Part shown: in pieces, positions 25,423 through 35,752 of the stretch | Layout of the letters: each line of letters begins with the position of its first letter | How positions within the stretch are numbered: position 1 is the stretch's first letter | From: Xanthobacteraceae bacterium | Lineage (GTDB): Bacteria; Pseudomonadota; Alphaproteobacteria; Rhizobiales; Xanthobacteraceae | Assembly: GCA_019746355.1 (NCBI GenBank) | Contig: JAIESC010000010.1 | Coordinates: forward strand, 1 to 64,000 | Reading direction: 5' to 3' | Length of the DNA: 64,000 nucleotides | Notes under the pieces: generated by a model | Told to the model about the DNA's origin: nothing | Databases searched by the model: none | What the model saw: the letters and a program-made list of their open reading frames with translations, nothing else | Made by a program: the position numbers and the translations under genes

Positions 25423-26967
25423 TCAGCTCCAGACCGACGACAGGTCGGCGGCAGCACGGTTGCCGAAAAAACGCTTGATCTCTTCGAGGCTCAGCGCCGG
25501 CCGGATGCGCCGCGCGTCCGACAGCATGCGACGCGCCTCGCCGGTCCGGTTGAGCTGGATCAGCACGCAGGCGGCAACCACGCGGGCGCCATAGAGCCGG
25601 CCGTCGCGCCGGCCGGCCTTGGTGGCGACGTCGAGCGCTTCCTCGAGGCGGCCGGCGCGGCGGAGCCCGTCGGCCAGAAGCATGCTCCAGAAGGTCAGGC
25701 GAAGATCCTTCGGGCTCGAGCGGAGCCCGAGCTTCAGGCTCCTGATACCCTCGTCGAACCGGCCGCGCCTGACCTCCGAGGCGCCGAACGCGACATGCGC
25801 CTGGGCGTTGCTGGGATCGAGCTCCACCGCCCGAACCAGCAGCGCATGGCCGCGCTCGGTGTCGCCGACGTCGACGAAGGCACAGCCGGCAAAGCCGAGA
25901 ACGTCCGAAGCGTTGGGATCGATGGCGACCGCGCGTTCTGCTTCTGCGCGCGTGGTCTGCACCGCGGCATCGATGTCCGCGACCAGCGACAGGCTTGAGC
26001 CGAATCCGCTGATCAAGGCGAGCAGCGCGCGCGCCAATGCAAACTCGGGATCGATGGAGGTCGCCAGCGTGAGCTGCGCGAGTGCCTCCGCAACCGACTC
26101 CTCGTTCCAGCCCTGCACGCTGATCGCGCCGATCGCCTGGCGGAAATGCGTCCAGGCGTCGACGCTGTCGGTGCGCCGCCGGCGCACCGACGAAAACTCC
26201 GCCTTGGTCAGCGCCGGCTCCAGCTCGACGATGATCTGCCGGGCGATCTCGTCCTGGAGGTCGAGGGTGTTGTCGCGGTCGACGTCGTAGCGTCCGGCCC
26301 AAAGCTGGTTGCCGCTGTCCGCCTCGACGAGCTGGACGGTGATCCGCACGCGGGCCTCCGAGCTGCGGGCGCTGCCGGTCACGACGTAACGGACGCCAAG
26401 CTCGGTGCCGATCTGCCCGACCTCCGGTGCGTTGCGCGCATACTGGAACGACGATGCGCGGGCGATAACGAAGAAGCCCGGCACGCGGGCGAGCAGGGCG
26501 ATGATGTCTTCGGCAAGCCCGTTGACGATCAGCTCGAGGCCGCGGTCGTCGGACAGGTTCTCGAACGGCAGCACGGCGATCGACGGCCGGTCGGCGATCA
26601 GTTGCGGTGGCGGGTCAGCGGCATGCTCGCCCATCCCCCGATCGGCGGAGGACGGGCCGCCTTCGGTGACCTCGCCGACGAACCGGAAGCCTTTGCGGGG
26701 AATGGTCCGCAGCAGCGCCTGACTCTTGCCGTTGTCGCCGATCGCGGTCCGCGCGGCATTGATCCGGCTGGTCAGCGTCGAATCGGAAACCACGCGGCCG
26801 CCCCAGACGCCGGCGATCAGGTCGTCCTTGCTGACCACCCGGTCGCGGTTCTTCAGGAGGTAAAGCAGCAGGTCGAACACCTGCGGCTCGACCGGCACGA
26901 GCTCCCGGTTCCGCCGCAGCTCGCGCAGCCCAGCGTCAAGTATTTGCCCCGAAAAGACAAATTTCAC
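25423..26967 (-). CDS. CadC-like winged-helix / TolB-like / TPR protein
   Basis: 514-residue protein. Residues about 1-100 are a winged-helix domain very similar to that of the next gene (V-E-P-Q-V-F-D-L-L-L-Y-L, D-L-I-A-G-V-W-G-G-R). About 130-270 is the TolB-N/FlgO-like block common after such domains (S-I-A-V-L-P-F-E-N-L-S-D-D, L-A-E-D-I-I-A-L-L). TPR repeats fill the C-terminus. These are soluble signalling regulators, often called adenylate-cyclase-like because of shared architecture, although no cyclase domain is present. GTG 26967 is preferred to ATG 27009 because it mirrors the paralogue and the domain starts there. A 71-bp gap separates the two genes, so they are probably one transcript arising from tandem duplication of the DNA-binding module. 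Confidence 0.85.
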   Translation of the reverse strand: MKFVFSGQILDAGLRELRRNRELVPVEPQVFDLLLYLLKNRDRVVSKDDLIAGVWGGRVVSDSTLTSRINAARTAIGDNGKSQALLRTIPRKGFRFVGEVTEGGPSSADRGMGEHAADPPPQLIADRPSIAVLPFENLSDDRGLELIVNGLAEDIIALLARVPGFFVIARASSFQYARNAPEVGQIGTELGVRYVVTGSARSSEARVRITVQLVEADSGNQLWAGRYDVDRDNTLDLQDEIARQIIVELEPALTKAEFSSVRRRRTDSVDAWTHFRQAIGAISVQGWNEESVAEALAQLTLATSIDPEFALARALLALISGFGSSLSLVADIDAAVQTTRAEAERAVAIDPNASDVLGFAGCAFVDVGDTERGHALLVRAVELDPSNAQAHVAFGASEVRRGRFDEGIRSLKLGLRSSPKDLRLTFWSMLLADGLRRAGRLEEALDVATKAGRRDGRLYGARVVAACVLIQLNRTGEARRMLSDARRIRPALSLEEIKRFFGNRAAADLSSVWS

Positions 26968-27125
26968 CGTTGGCTCCCGCCGGGGGTGCTGAGAAGGCCG
27001 GATAATCAAGACATTCTCAAGAACAAATCAAGGTCCCGTCAAAGCGCGCCTCGCCGTTCCGGAGCATGGTCCAGCCACCAAGCGATCATTTTGCGATCGC
27101 GTCTTATATTTTTTTGGAGATAGGA

Positions 27126-27419
27126 ATGCATATTCCAGATCCTGTTCACCGTCATTTCGACGGTTCGGTCGACCTCGACCGTTACCGCGCCGAAATCAAT
27201 GCGCTGCGCCGGTCCGCAATGCAGGACGGACCCAAGCTGGGCGCCGCCCTGAAGGTCATGACCGTCGTCGGCGTGATGCTGGCCGCGGCTGCCATGGCGC
27301 CGTCGCGGCAGGACGCCGAGGCCTGCCACATCTGCAAGCCGTCGGCCTCGTACAGCACGTCGCACGGCGGCGGCATTCCGGTGCGGCACGGCGTCGGCAT
27401 CGAGCCGTCGCTCTACTGA
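27126..27419 (+). CDS. Small single-TM protein of unknown function
   Basis: 97 residues, starting at ATG 27126 with GGAG (in TTTGGAGATAGG) upstream. One hydrophobic segment (M-T-V-V-G-V-M-L-A-A-A-A-M-A) follows a 45-residue polar N-terminus. After it comes a short tail with a C-H-I-C motif that could bind metal or haem, or form a disulfide. Not recognised. The upstream region is A/T-rich (CTTATATTTTTTTGG), compatible with a promoter. It is divergent from the winged-helix/TPR gene. Confidence 0.6.
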   Translation: MHIPDPVHRHFDGSVDLDRYRAEINALRRSAMQDGPKLGAALKVMTVVGVMLAAAAMAPSRQDAEACHICKPSASYSTSHGGGIPVRHGVGIEPSLY

Positions 27420-27479
27420 TCGCAAGTTGACGCAATTCATTTTCGAGCCTTCGCGCATTTTCAGAACGAAGGCTGATCC

Positions 27480-27680
27480 TCCGACGGCCCGGAATCACTG
27501 CAGGGCGGAGGCGGTGGCAAGCTGACGTTGCCGCCAGGTCCCAAGCCGACGATCGGCCGCGGCCCCTTCAGCCCCACGACGACCGGCATTCTCGACGCCG
27601 GCCCGGGCTTTGGCGGCCAGGGGCCCGCGGCCACAGGCGCACCGGTGAGGCCCACCGCACATCATTCGCTGAGCGAACCG
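27480..27680 (+). pseudogene. Degenerate paralogue of the following Cys-rich protein tail
   Basis: Read on the plus strand this stretch gives I-L-D-A-G-P-G-F-G-G-Q-G-P-A-A-T-G-A-P, which parallels L-L-D-A-R-S-G-F-G-A-A-G-P-S-P-A-G-T-V-A-P at the end of the gene at 27882. It is preceded by a similar Gly/Ser/Pro-rich run but has no start, signal peptide or Cys-rich part. It looks like the remnant of a tandem duplication; an alternative is coincidence of low-complexity sequence. Confidence 0.35.
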
Positions 27681-27881
27681 ATCCGCGCGCCGGTTCCGTC
27701 GCGTGCTTCGCAAGCTGCAGCAAGAATCGGCGTGATGGCGCGCAGTCACGCCATCAACCTTTCGGATGACGCTATGCCTGGTGTGGCCGGCCTATAACAG
27801 GGCCGGCCTGTTTGCGCAGATTGGCCGAGAGCGGAATTGTGCCGCATGACCTCGCGACCGGCGAGGTGCAGGGAGCATCCA

Positions 27882-28289
27882 ATGCTTCGATTGATCCCAA
27901 CGGTTGCCGCAGTCTTTGCTTTGGCCGTCGCCGCGGCGTCCAGTCCGGCGGCGGCGCGGATGACACTGAATCAATGCATCAGCAAGAATGAGAGCTGCCG
28001 GGCGGCCTGTAGCCCCCCCTTCGACCCGACGTCGCCAGTGCTGCCCGATTCCAATCGTATTCGGGCCTGTGAAAGGCAGTGCGACAGGAACCATGGGGCC
28101 TGCGTCGACGCCGCCATGACGATGAGCCCAAAAGGCTCCGACGGCTCGTCGAAGCCCCCGACGGGCGCGATCAACACCGTTCCGGCCGGTGGGCTGTTGG
28201 ACGCGCGTTCCGGATTCGGCGCCGCGGGACCTTCACCTGCTGGCACGGTCGCGCCGAGGCCGCCGGCGCCGGGTCCCATCATCCGCTGA
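27882..28289 (+). CDS. Small secreted Cys-rich protein
   Basis: 135-residue protein with a signal peptide (M-L-R-L-I-P-T-V-A-A-V-F-A-L-A-V, cleavage near A-A-A-R). The mature N-terminal half carries six Cys including C-I-S-K-N-E-S-C-R-A-A-C and C-E-R-Q-C-D-R-N-H-G-A-C, probably three disulfides in the periplasm. The C-terminus is a Gly/Pro-rich flexible tail. ATG 27882 has GGGAG 8 nt upstream. Family not recognised. Confidence 0.65.
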   Translation: MLRLIPTVAAVFALAVAAASSPAAARMTLNQCISKNESCRAACSPPFDPTSPVLPDSNRIRACERQCDRNHGACVDAAMTMSPKGSDGSSKPPTGAINTVPAGGLLDARSGFGAAGPSPAGTVAPRPPAPGPIIR

Positions 28290-28383
28290 GCACGGTCGCG
28301 CCCGCGCGGCTCTGCGGTTAGGTGCCGCCGCAAGCGGCGGTACCGCTTTGCGGGATGCGCCGGCGTTCTGCTAGCCTGCCGGT

Positions 28384-29805
28384 ATGGCGATGCTGGCAGA
28401 GACTCCGGCGCCCGCGCGGCGCGATCCCAAATCCATCGAGACGGCCGTTCGCGAGCTGACGGCGCGCTTCGGCAACCGCGTGGTGACCTCGCGCGCGGTG
28501 CGCGAGCAGCATGCCAACACGGTGACCTGGATCGAGAACCAGCCGCCGGACGCGGTGGTGTTCCCGCAGTCCTCGGAAGAGGTGCAGGACATCGTCCGCA
28601 TTTGCGCGCAACACCGCGTTCCGGTCATCCCGTTCGGCACCGGAACCTCGCTCGAGGGCCATGTCAACGCGCCGTTCGGCGGCGTCTAGATCGATGTCCG
28701 CGACATGAACAAGGTGCTCGCGGTGCACGCCGAGGACCTCGACTGCGTGATCGAGCCCGGCATCACCCGCAAGGCGCTCAACGAATACCTGCGCGACCAG
28801 GGCGTGTTCTTCCCGATCGACCCCGGCGCCGACGCCTCGCTCGGCGGCATGGCGGCGACGCGCTGCTCCGGCACCAACGCGGTGCGCTACGGCACGATGA
28901 AGGACAACGTGCTGTCGCTGAAGGTCGTGCTGCCGAGCGGCGAGCTGATGACCACGGCGCGGCGGGCGAAAAAATCTTCCGCGGGCTACGACCTGACGCG
29001 GCTCATCGTCGGCTCCGAAGGCACGCTCGGCGTGATCACGGAGCTGACGTTGAAGCTCGCCGGCATTCCCGAAGCGATCTCGGGCGGCATCTGTCCGTTT
29101 CCGTCGGTCGAAGCCTGCTGCAACGCCGCGATCCTGACGATCCAATCGGGCATCCCGATCGCGCGCATCGAATTGCTCGACGCGCTGCAGGTGCGGGCGG
29201 TCAACCTCTATTCCAAGCTGACGCTGCGCGAGACGCCGATGCTGTTCCTCGAATTCCACGGCACCGAGGCCGGCGTTGCCGAGCAGTCCGAGCGGTTCGG
29301 CGAGATCGCACGCGAGCTTGGCGGTGGGCCGTTCGAGTGGACCACGCGGCCGGAAGAGCGCACCAGGCTCTGGGAGGCGCGCCACAACGCGGCCTTCTCG
29401 GCATTCACGCTGCGGCCCGGCGCCAGCCTGACCGCGACCGACGTCTGCGTGCCGATCTCGCGGCTGGCCGAATGTGTGACCGAGACGCAGCGGGATATCG
29501 AAAAGAGCAGGCTGATCGCGCCGATCGTCGGCCACATCGGCGACGGCAATTTTCACCTCTCGCTTATGGTCGACCGGAACGACCCGGCGGAGGTCGCCAA
29601 CGTCAAGGCCTTCAGCGAGCGGCTGGTGGAGCGGGCGCTGGCCATGGACGGCACCTGCACCGGCGAGCACGGGGTCGGGCAGGGGAAGATGAAATATCTA
29701 CTCGCCGAGCACGGCCCGGCGGCGCTGGCGGCCATGCGGTCGATCAAGCAGGCGTTCGACCCCCTCGACATCATGAACCCGGGCAAGATCGTACCGTTGA
29801 GCTAA
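28384..29805 (+). pseudogene. GlcD/LDHD-type FAD-linked oxidase interrupted by an amber codon
   Basis: One frame encodes a 473-codon FAD-binding-4 oxidase of the GlcD/D-lactate dehydrogenase family, broken by TAG at 28687-28689. The N-terminal piece has P-Q-S-S-E-E-V-Q-D-I-V and P-F-G-T-G-T-S-L-E-G-H. After G-G-V the TAG replaces what is normally a sense codon (GGV-x-I-D), and I-D-V-R-D-M-N-K-V-L follows without any shift. The C-terminal piece has the flavin and substrate blocks G-A-D-A-S-L-G-G-M-A, G-S-E-G-T-L-G, G-H-I-G-D-G-N-F-H and G-E-H-G-V-G. A single base change (for example TCG or CAG to TAG) explains it, so this is a fresh nonsense mutation, a sequencing error, or suppression. The rest shows no decay. 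If intact it would oxidise a 2-hydroxy acid such as glycolate or D-lactate. Confidence 0.9.
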
Positions 29806-29993
29806 CCCGTTCACAGCCGATACAGATTTGCTCCGTAATGATTCGTGGACATAGATTCGCCGCCAAGCAACGCCAGTGGAGAAAGCGTAGGCCGGCTGGG
29901 AAAAGGGCTGTGCCTGCCTCACATATTCTTGCTGGCTAATGCCGGTCCGGCTGGCGTCTTTCGCCCACGCGCCGGACCTGCACTGGAGCGCTC

Positions 29994-32900
29994 GTGCAGA
30001 CGACCCTGTTGGGCCTGGCCATTGCATTGATCCTGGCGCTGCTCGCGGCGCTGATCGGCCCTTATTTCATCCATTGGAACGACCACCGCGCCTTCTTCGA
30101 GGCCGAGGCCGGCCGCCTGGTCGGGCTCAAGGTCAAGGTCGGCGGCGACATCGACGCGAAGCTCCTGCCGTTTCCGGCGGTGACGCTGGGCCGCATCGAC
30201 ATCGGCCCGGCCGGCGAGGCGAGCCGGTTGCGCGCCCATTCGCTGCGGATCGAGCTTTCGCTCGGCGCGCTGATGCGCGGCGAGCTTCGCGCCACCGAGA
30301 TGAAGCTGGTGACGCCGCAGGTCAAACTCGGGCTCGACGCGCAGGGCCAGATCGACTGGCCGGCGATGGCGCTTGCCACCGAAACCCTGTCGATCGACCG
30401 GCTGAGCATCGAGAACGGCCAGGCCACGCTGAGCGATGCCGCAAGCGGCTCGACCGTGGTGCTCGATCAGCTGGGCTTCACCGGCGAGGTGCGCTCGCTG
30501 GCCGGCCCGATCCGCGGCGAGGGCGCGTTCCTGTCGCGCGGCACGCTCTATACTTATGACGTCTCCGCGGGGCGCGCCGGGGCGGACGGCTCCCGGGTCC
30601 GCTTCAGCCTGAAGACCAACGACCAGCCGGTGATCTTCGAGGCCGACGGCACACTGGCGTTCGAGCGCGCCGCGCCGCGCTTCGACGGCACGCTGACGCT
30701 GGCCCGGCCTGCGGTCTCGGTTGCCGCGAGCGGCCGGGCGGTGGCGAGCGAGCCCTGGCGGCTGAGCAGCAAGGTCAAGGCCACGACCGCGTCGGCGACG
30801 CTCGACGAGGTGTCGTTCCAGTACGGCCCCGAGGAGCGGGCCCTGACGCTCAACGGCGCAGCCGAGTTTACCTTTGGCCGCCGCCCGCAGATGCAGGGCA
30901 CCCTGTCGGCGCGGCAGGTCGACCTCGACCGGCTGCTGGCCACGCCCGGCACCGCCAGACGGCTGCCGCTGTCGGCCGTGCAGGCGTTCGGCGACATGCT
31001 CGGCAGCGCGCTACGCCCGTCATGGCCGGTGCAGCTTGCGCTCAAGGTCGATGCGATGACGGTCGGCGGCGGCATCATGCAGGCGGTCGGCACGGAGCTG
31101 CGCTCGGACGGCGTGACCTGGACCGTCGACAAGCTCGAATTCCGAGCGCCGGGCCTCACCCACATCAAGATCGACGGCCGCCTGTTCGCGCTCGGCAAGG
31201 GGCTTGGCTTCGTCGGCGGCGCGGCGCTCGATTCCAACGATCCGCGCAATCTGCTGGCCTGGCTCGGCGGCGGTCCGGCGCCGGCTGCGCCGATCAAGCC
31301 GTGGCATGCCATCGGCGACGTCACGCTGAGCGCCGGACGGATCGCGGTCGAGCGGCTGCAGACTCAGACCGAGCGCGGCACGATCGAAGGCGATGTCTCC
31401 TATATGTGGCCGTCGGACGGACAGGCCGGCCGGGTCGAGGCCGATCTGCGGATGGCGGAGCTCGACCTCGATGCCGCGATTGCCACCGGCCAATCGGCAC
31501 TGGCTGGCCTTGGTATCGAGCGGCCGCGCGAAGCCAAGCTCGTCATCGAAGCCGCCCGTGCCAAATTCGCAGGCCTCGACGCCCGCAACATCTCGACGCG
31601 GCTCACGCTCGACGCGGAAGGCCTTGCCATCGATCGCCTGTCGATCGGCGATTTCGCCGACGCGAGCTTCATCGCGACCGGACGGCTGCAAACGCTGCCG
31701 GCACCGGGCGGCAGCATCACGATCTATCTCGATGCGCGCGACCTCAACGGCGTTATTGCCCTGGCGGATAAATTCGCCCCGGCGCTCGCCGATCCGCTGC
31801 GGCGGCTGGCGACGCGGCAGAAGACCGCGACGCTTCGCGCCGCGGTCAGCCTGGACAGCAGCGGTTCGGCGGCGGCCACCGGCAAGGTCGAGCTGACCGG
31901 CCAGCTTGGCGCTGTGAAGGTGAGCTTGACCGCGAACGCCACCGGAAAGCGCGAGGCGTTCTCGCTCGCCGATCCCGGCGCGCTCGCCGGCACCAATGTC
32001 CGCATCGACAATCAGCTTGCGTCAGACGACTCCGGCGCATTGCTGATGCTGCTCGGCCTTGATCGCATGATCGCCGCCGAGCCGCGCCCGGCGAAGCTGA
32101 CGCTCGCCGCATCGGGGCCGCTCGGCCGCGACCTGCGCTTCGAGGGCAGGCTCGACGCCGGTCCGATCGATGCGAGCGGCAAAGGCGTGATCCGCAGCGC
32201 GGACGACCAGCCGGCGACCGTTGCATTGGACCAGTTCGCCGGCACGTTCGGCGGCAACAAGGTGCAAGGCCGCCTGACGCTCCGCACCGGTGATCCGGCC
32301 AGGATCGACGGGGTGATCGAAGCGGAATCGCTTCAGGCTCCGGCGATTGTCGCCGCGACCATCGGCATGCCGATGCGGCGCGATGCGAGTGCGGCGGGCT
32401 GGTCCATCGAGCCGTTTGTCTGGAGCACACCGCGCCTCGCCGGAAAGATCGAGTTCAAGTCACAACGTGCCGTGCTGTTGCCCGGCGTTGCCGCGCAACA
32501 ACTCAGCGGTGTCGCGCGGTTCAGTGCCGCGGAAGTCCTGTTCGAGGAAATCTCCGGCGAGATGGCGAAAGGCCGCCTCGAAGGCCGGCTGGCGATCGCC
32601 AACGGCAGCGAGGGCATGTCGGCGCGCCTTCGGGTCGCCTTGCTTGATGCCGATCCTGGCGCGCTGTTCCCGGGCGCGGAGCGTTCGGCGATGTCCGGCA
32701 AGCTCGTGATGCAGACCGAGCTCGAGGGCGCGGGACGCAGCCCCGCGGCGTTCATGGGCTCGCTGACGGGCTTTGGCAATGTGACGCTGGAGCGGGCGCA
32801 ACTCGGCGGCCTCAATCCCGGCGTGTTCGGCGCGGTGAGCCGCGCGATCGAACTCAACGTTCCGCTCGGCGGCAACAAGATCCGCGAATTCGTGACCGGC

Positions 32901-33515
32901 ATGCTCGACAACGGGCCGCTGCCGGTAACGCGTGCGTCAGCCCGGATCGGCGTCAGCGCCGGCCAGGCCCGCTTCAGCGATATCACGGTGCAGTCGACCG
33001 GCGCCGAGCTCCAGGCGAGCGCCAGCGTCGACCTTTCGGACGCGACGCTCGACGCGCGGCTGACGCTCAACGGCTTGCCGCCGTCACCGGGTGCGCAGCG
33101 CCCCGCGGTGCTGGTTGCTTTGAAGGGCGCGCTGCCGTCGCCGCAGCGAACGGTCGACGTCAGCCTGCTGACAAGCTGGCTGACGCTGCGTGCCGTCGAG
33201 CAGCAGTCGAAGCAGATCGACGCGATGGAGCAGGCCGCCCGCGATGCCGCGACGCGGGCCAATCCGACCGCGACAGGTCCGGACCGCCCCACGCCAGTGC
33301 CGGTTGCGCCTGATGCGCCGGACATCGTGCCAAGCACGGTGCCAAGCACGGTGCCAAGCGCACCGGGCGGCGGCTCCGGCGCACAGACGCCGGCGTTGCC
33401 GCCTCCGATCGACATTTCACCCGCTTCGAGATCGCGGATTGCGCCGCGGGCCGAAGGTTCGGCCCCGGCGCGGGGCGGCTTGCGTCCGCCCGGCCTAGTC
33501 GGCGCGCAGAACTGA
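29994..33515 (+). CDS. AsmA-family protein
   Basis: 1173-residue inner-membrane-anchored periplasmic protein of the AsmA family. It begins with one TM helix (L-L-G-L-A-I-A-L-I-L-A-L-L-A-A-L-I-G-P-Y) then the typical block D-H-R-A-F-F-E-A-E-A-G-R-L-V-G-L-K-V-K-V-G-G. A very long repetitive beta-rich region follows, as in bridge-like lipid-transfer proteins of this family, with the conserved AsmA C-terminal block (N-P-G-V-F-G-A-V-S-R-A-I-E). The C-terminus is a Pro-rich tail with a triple V-P-S-T repeat from a tandem 12-bp DNA unit. The start is GTG 29994 with a TGGAG-like ribosome site. The gene overlaps the convergent RHH_4 gene by 21 bp. Likely role is envelope lipid homeostasis. Confidence 0.88.
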   Translation: MQTTLLGLAIALILALLAALIGPYFIHWNDHRAFFEAEAGRLVGLKVKVGGDIDAKLLPFPAVTLGRIDIGPAGEASRLRAHSLRIELSLGALMRGELRATEMKLVTPQVKLGLDAQGQIDWPAMALATETLSIDRLSIENGQATLSDAASGSTVVLDQLGFTGEVRSLAGPIRGEGAFLSRGTLYTYDVSAGRAGADGSRVRFSLKTNDQPVIFEADGTLAFERAAPRFDGTLTLARPAVSVAASGRAVASEPWRLSSKVKATTASATLDEVSFQYGPEERALTLNGAAEFTFGRRPQMQGTLSARQVDLDRLLATPGTARRLPLSAVQAFGDMLGSALRPSWPVQLALKVDAMTVGGGIMQAVGTELRSDGVTWTVDKLEFRAPGLTHIKIDGRLFALGKGLGFVGGAALDSNDPRNLLAWLGGGPAPAAPIKPWHAIGDVTLSAGRIAVERLQTQTERGTIEGDVSYMWPSDGQAGRVEADLRMAELDLDAAIATGQSALAGLGIERPREAKLVIEAARAKFAGLDARNISTRLTLDAEGLAIDRLSIGDFADASFIATGRLQTLPAPGGSITIYLDARDLNGVIALADKFAPALADPLRRLATRQKTATLRAAVSLDSSGSAAATGKVELTGQLGAVKVSLTANATGKREAFSLADPGALAGTNVRIDNQLASDDSGALLMLLGLDRMIAAEPRPAKLTLAASGPLGRDLRFEGRLDAGPIDASGKGVIRSADDQPATVALDQFAGTFGGNKVQGRLTLRTGDPARIDGVIEAESLQAPAIVAATIGMPMRRDASAAGWSIEPFVWSTPRLAGKIEFKSQRAVLLPGVAAQQLSGVARFSAAEVLFEEISGEMAKGRLEGRLAIANGSEGMSARLRVALLDADPGALFPGAERSAMSGKLVMQTELEGAGRSPAAFMGSLTGFGNVTLERAQLGGLNPGVFGAVSRAIELNVPLGGNKIREFVTGMLDNGPLPVTRASARIGVSAGQARFSDITVQSTGAELQASASVDLSDATLDARLTLNGLPPSPGAQRPAVLVALKGALPSPQRTVDVSLLTSWLTLRAVEQQSKQIDAMEQAARDAATRANPTATGPDRPTPVPVAPDAPDIVPSTVPSTVPSAPGGGSGAQTPALPPPIDISPASRSRIAPRAEGSAPARGGLRPPGLVGAQN

Positions 33516-33794
33516 CGCCGGCTGCTGCGGCTGCATCGGCCGCAGGTCACGCGGCATCGCCGGCTCGCGGGCGACGACGGCGTGATGGCGATAGTGATCG
33601 AGCACAAACAGCCGGATGGCCGACGACAGATTGCCGTGGCGGCGGTCGGTATCGATCGTCGATACCAGCTCCGACAGAGTCAGGCTGCGATCGTCGGCGA
33701 TTTCCTTGAGGCCCTTCCAGAAGGCGTCCTCCAGACTGACACTGGTCTTGTGGCCTGCGATGACGATGGAACGCTTGATAACGGGCGATTTCAT
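33495..33794 (-). CDS. Ribbon-helix-helix (RHH_4) domain protein
   Basis: 99-residue cytoplasmic protein with the alphaproteobacterial RHH_4 domain: K-R-S-I-V-I-A-G-H-K-T-S-V-S-L-E-D-A-F-W as the beta-strand and first helix, then L-S-E-L-V-S-T-I-D, followed by N-L-S-S-A-I-R-L-F-V-L. The family is thought to bind DNA; its target is unknown. It overlaps the upstream DUF4169 gene by 4 nt (ATGA at 33791-33794), and downstream its 3' end overlaps the AsmA gene by 21 bp on the other strand. The fumC-DUF4169-RHH_4 order is a common Hyphomicrobiales cluster. Confidence 0.9.
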   Translation of the reverse strand: MKSPVIKRSIVIAGHKTSVSLEDAFWKGLKEIADDRSLTLSELVSTIDTDRRHGNLSSAIRLFVLDHYRHHAVVAREPAMPRDLRPMQPQQPASVLRAD

Positions 33795-33979
33795 CGGCTG
33801 TCCCCCGGTTCGATTCGATGCTGATCGAGAGTCTGGCGGGCCTTGTTCAGGTCCGCCGCCGCTTTGTCATGCTCCGATTTGGAGACACCATGTGCCCTCC
33901 GCTGCTCCGCGGCATGTTGCTCGGCTTTGCTGCGGGCGGCACGTTTGCGGGCCATCCGCAGATTGACGATCTCAGCCAT
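33791..33979 (-). CDS. DUF4169 family small protein
   Basis: 62 residues, beginning M-A-E-I-V-N-L-R-M-A-R-K-R-A-A-R, the hallmark of DUF4169, followed by a basic helix (H-G-V-S-K-S-E-H-D-K). Function unknown. Translationally coupled to the RHH_4 gene through a 4-nt overlap and downstream of fumC on the same strand. Confidence 0.9.
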   Translation of the reverse strand: MAEIVNLRMARKRAARSKAEQHAAEQRRAHGVSKSEHDKAAADLNKARQTLDQHRIEPGDSR

Positions 33980-34318
33980 GCCGGAGCTCGAAACTTTCAG
34001 ATTGCACGTGGTGGAGGTCTCAGGTCCCGGTGCGACAAAGAGTCTTGAATAATTGTGCCCTTAGAGTGGCAAGCGTGCCCATAGCGCATGAAGATATGTG
34101 CGGCCCCCAGTCAGCTGCGGCAACGCTCCCTCGTTGCCACAATTCGAACGGCCTGGCTCGCCGCGACTGGCTTGCTGCGGTGACTCGCTGGAATCGAGGA
34201 AGATCGGCCGTAAATCCCCGGTTTGCAGTTTTCGTCAAATGCGGCAGGCCCCTTTCGCGTGCGTTACAGCGCCGGCAGATCTGCAAGCGCAGTCCCCGCC
34301 AATCTCCTTCACCCGGCT
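33980..34318. other. Non-coding gap between fumC and DUF4169
   Basis: About 340 bp without a supportable gene on either strand. Possible reading frames here lack ribosome sites and recognisable motifs. It may hold a promoter for the DUF4169-RHH_4 pair; no clear hairpin-plus-T terminator was found. Confidence 0.5.
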
Positions 34319-35740
<1,422 letters not shown>

Positions 35741-35752
35741 GCCGTCTGGCCG

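Noticed and set aside
24176..26302. Apparent 708-residue protein joining the hydrolase fusion to upstream sequence
   Set aside because: The part beyond 25351 is a shadow of the winged-helix/TPR gene in another frame; the real protein starts at the winged-helix domain.
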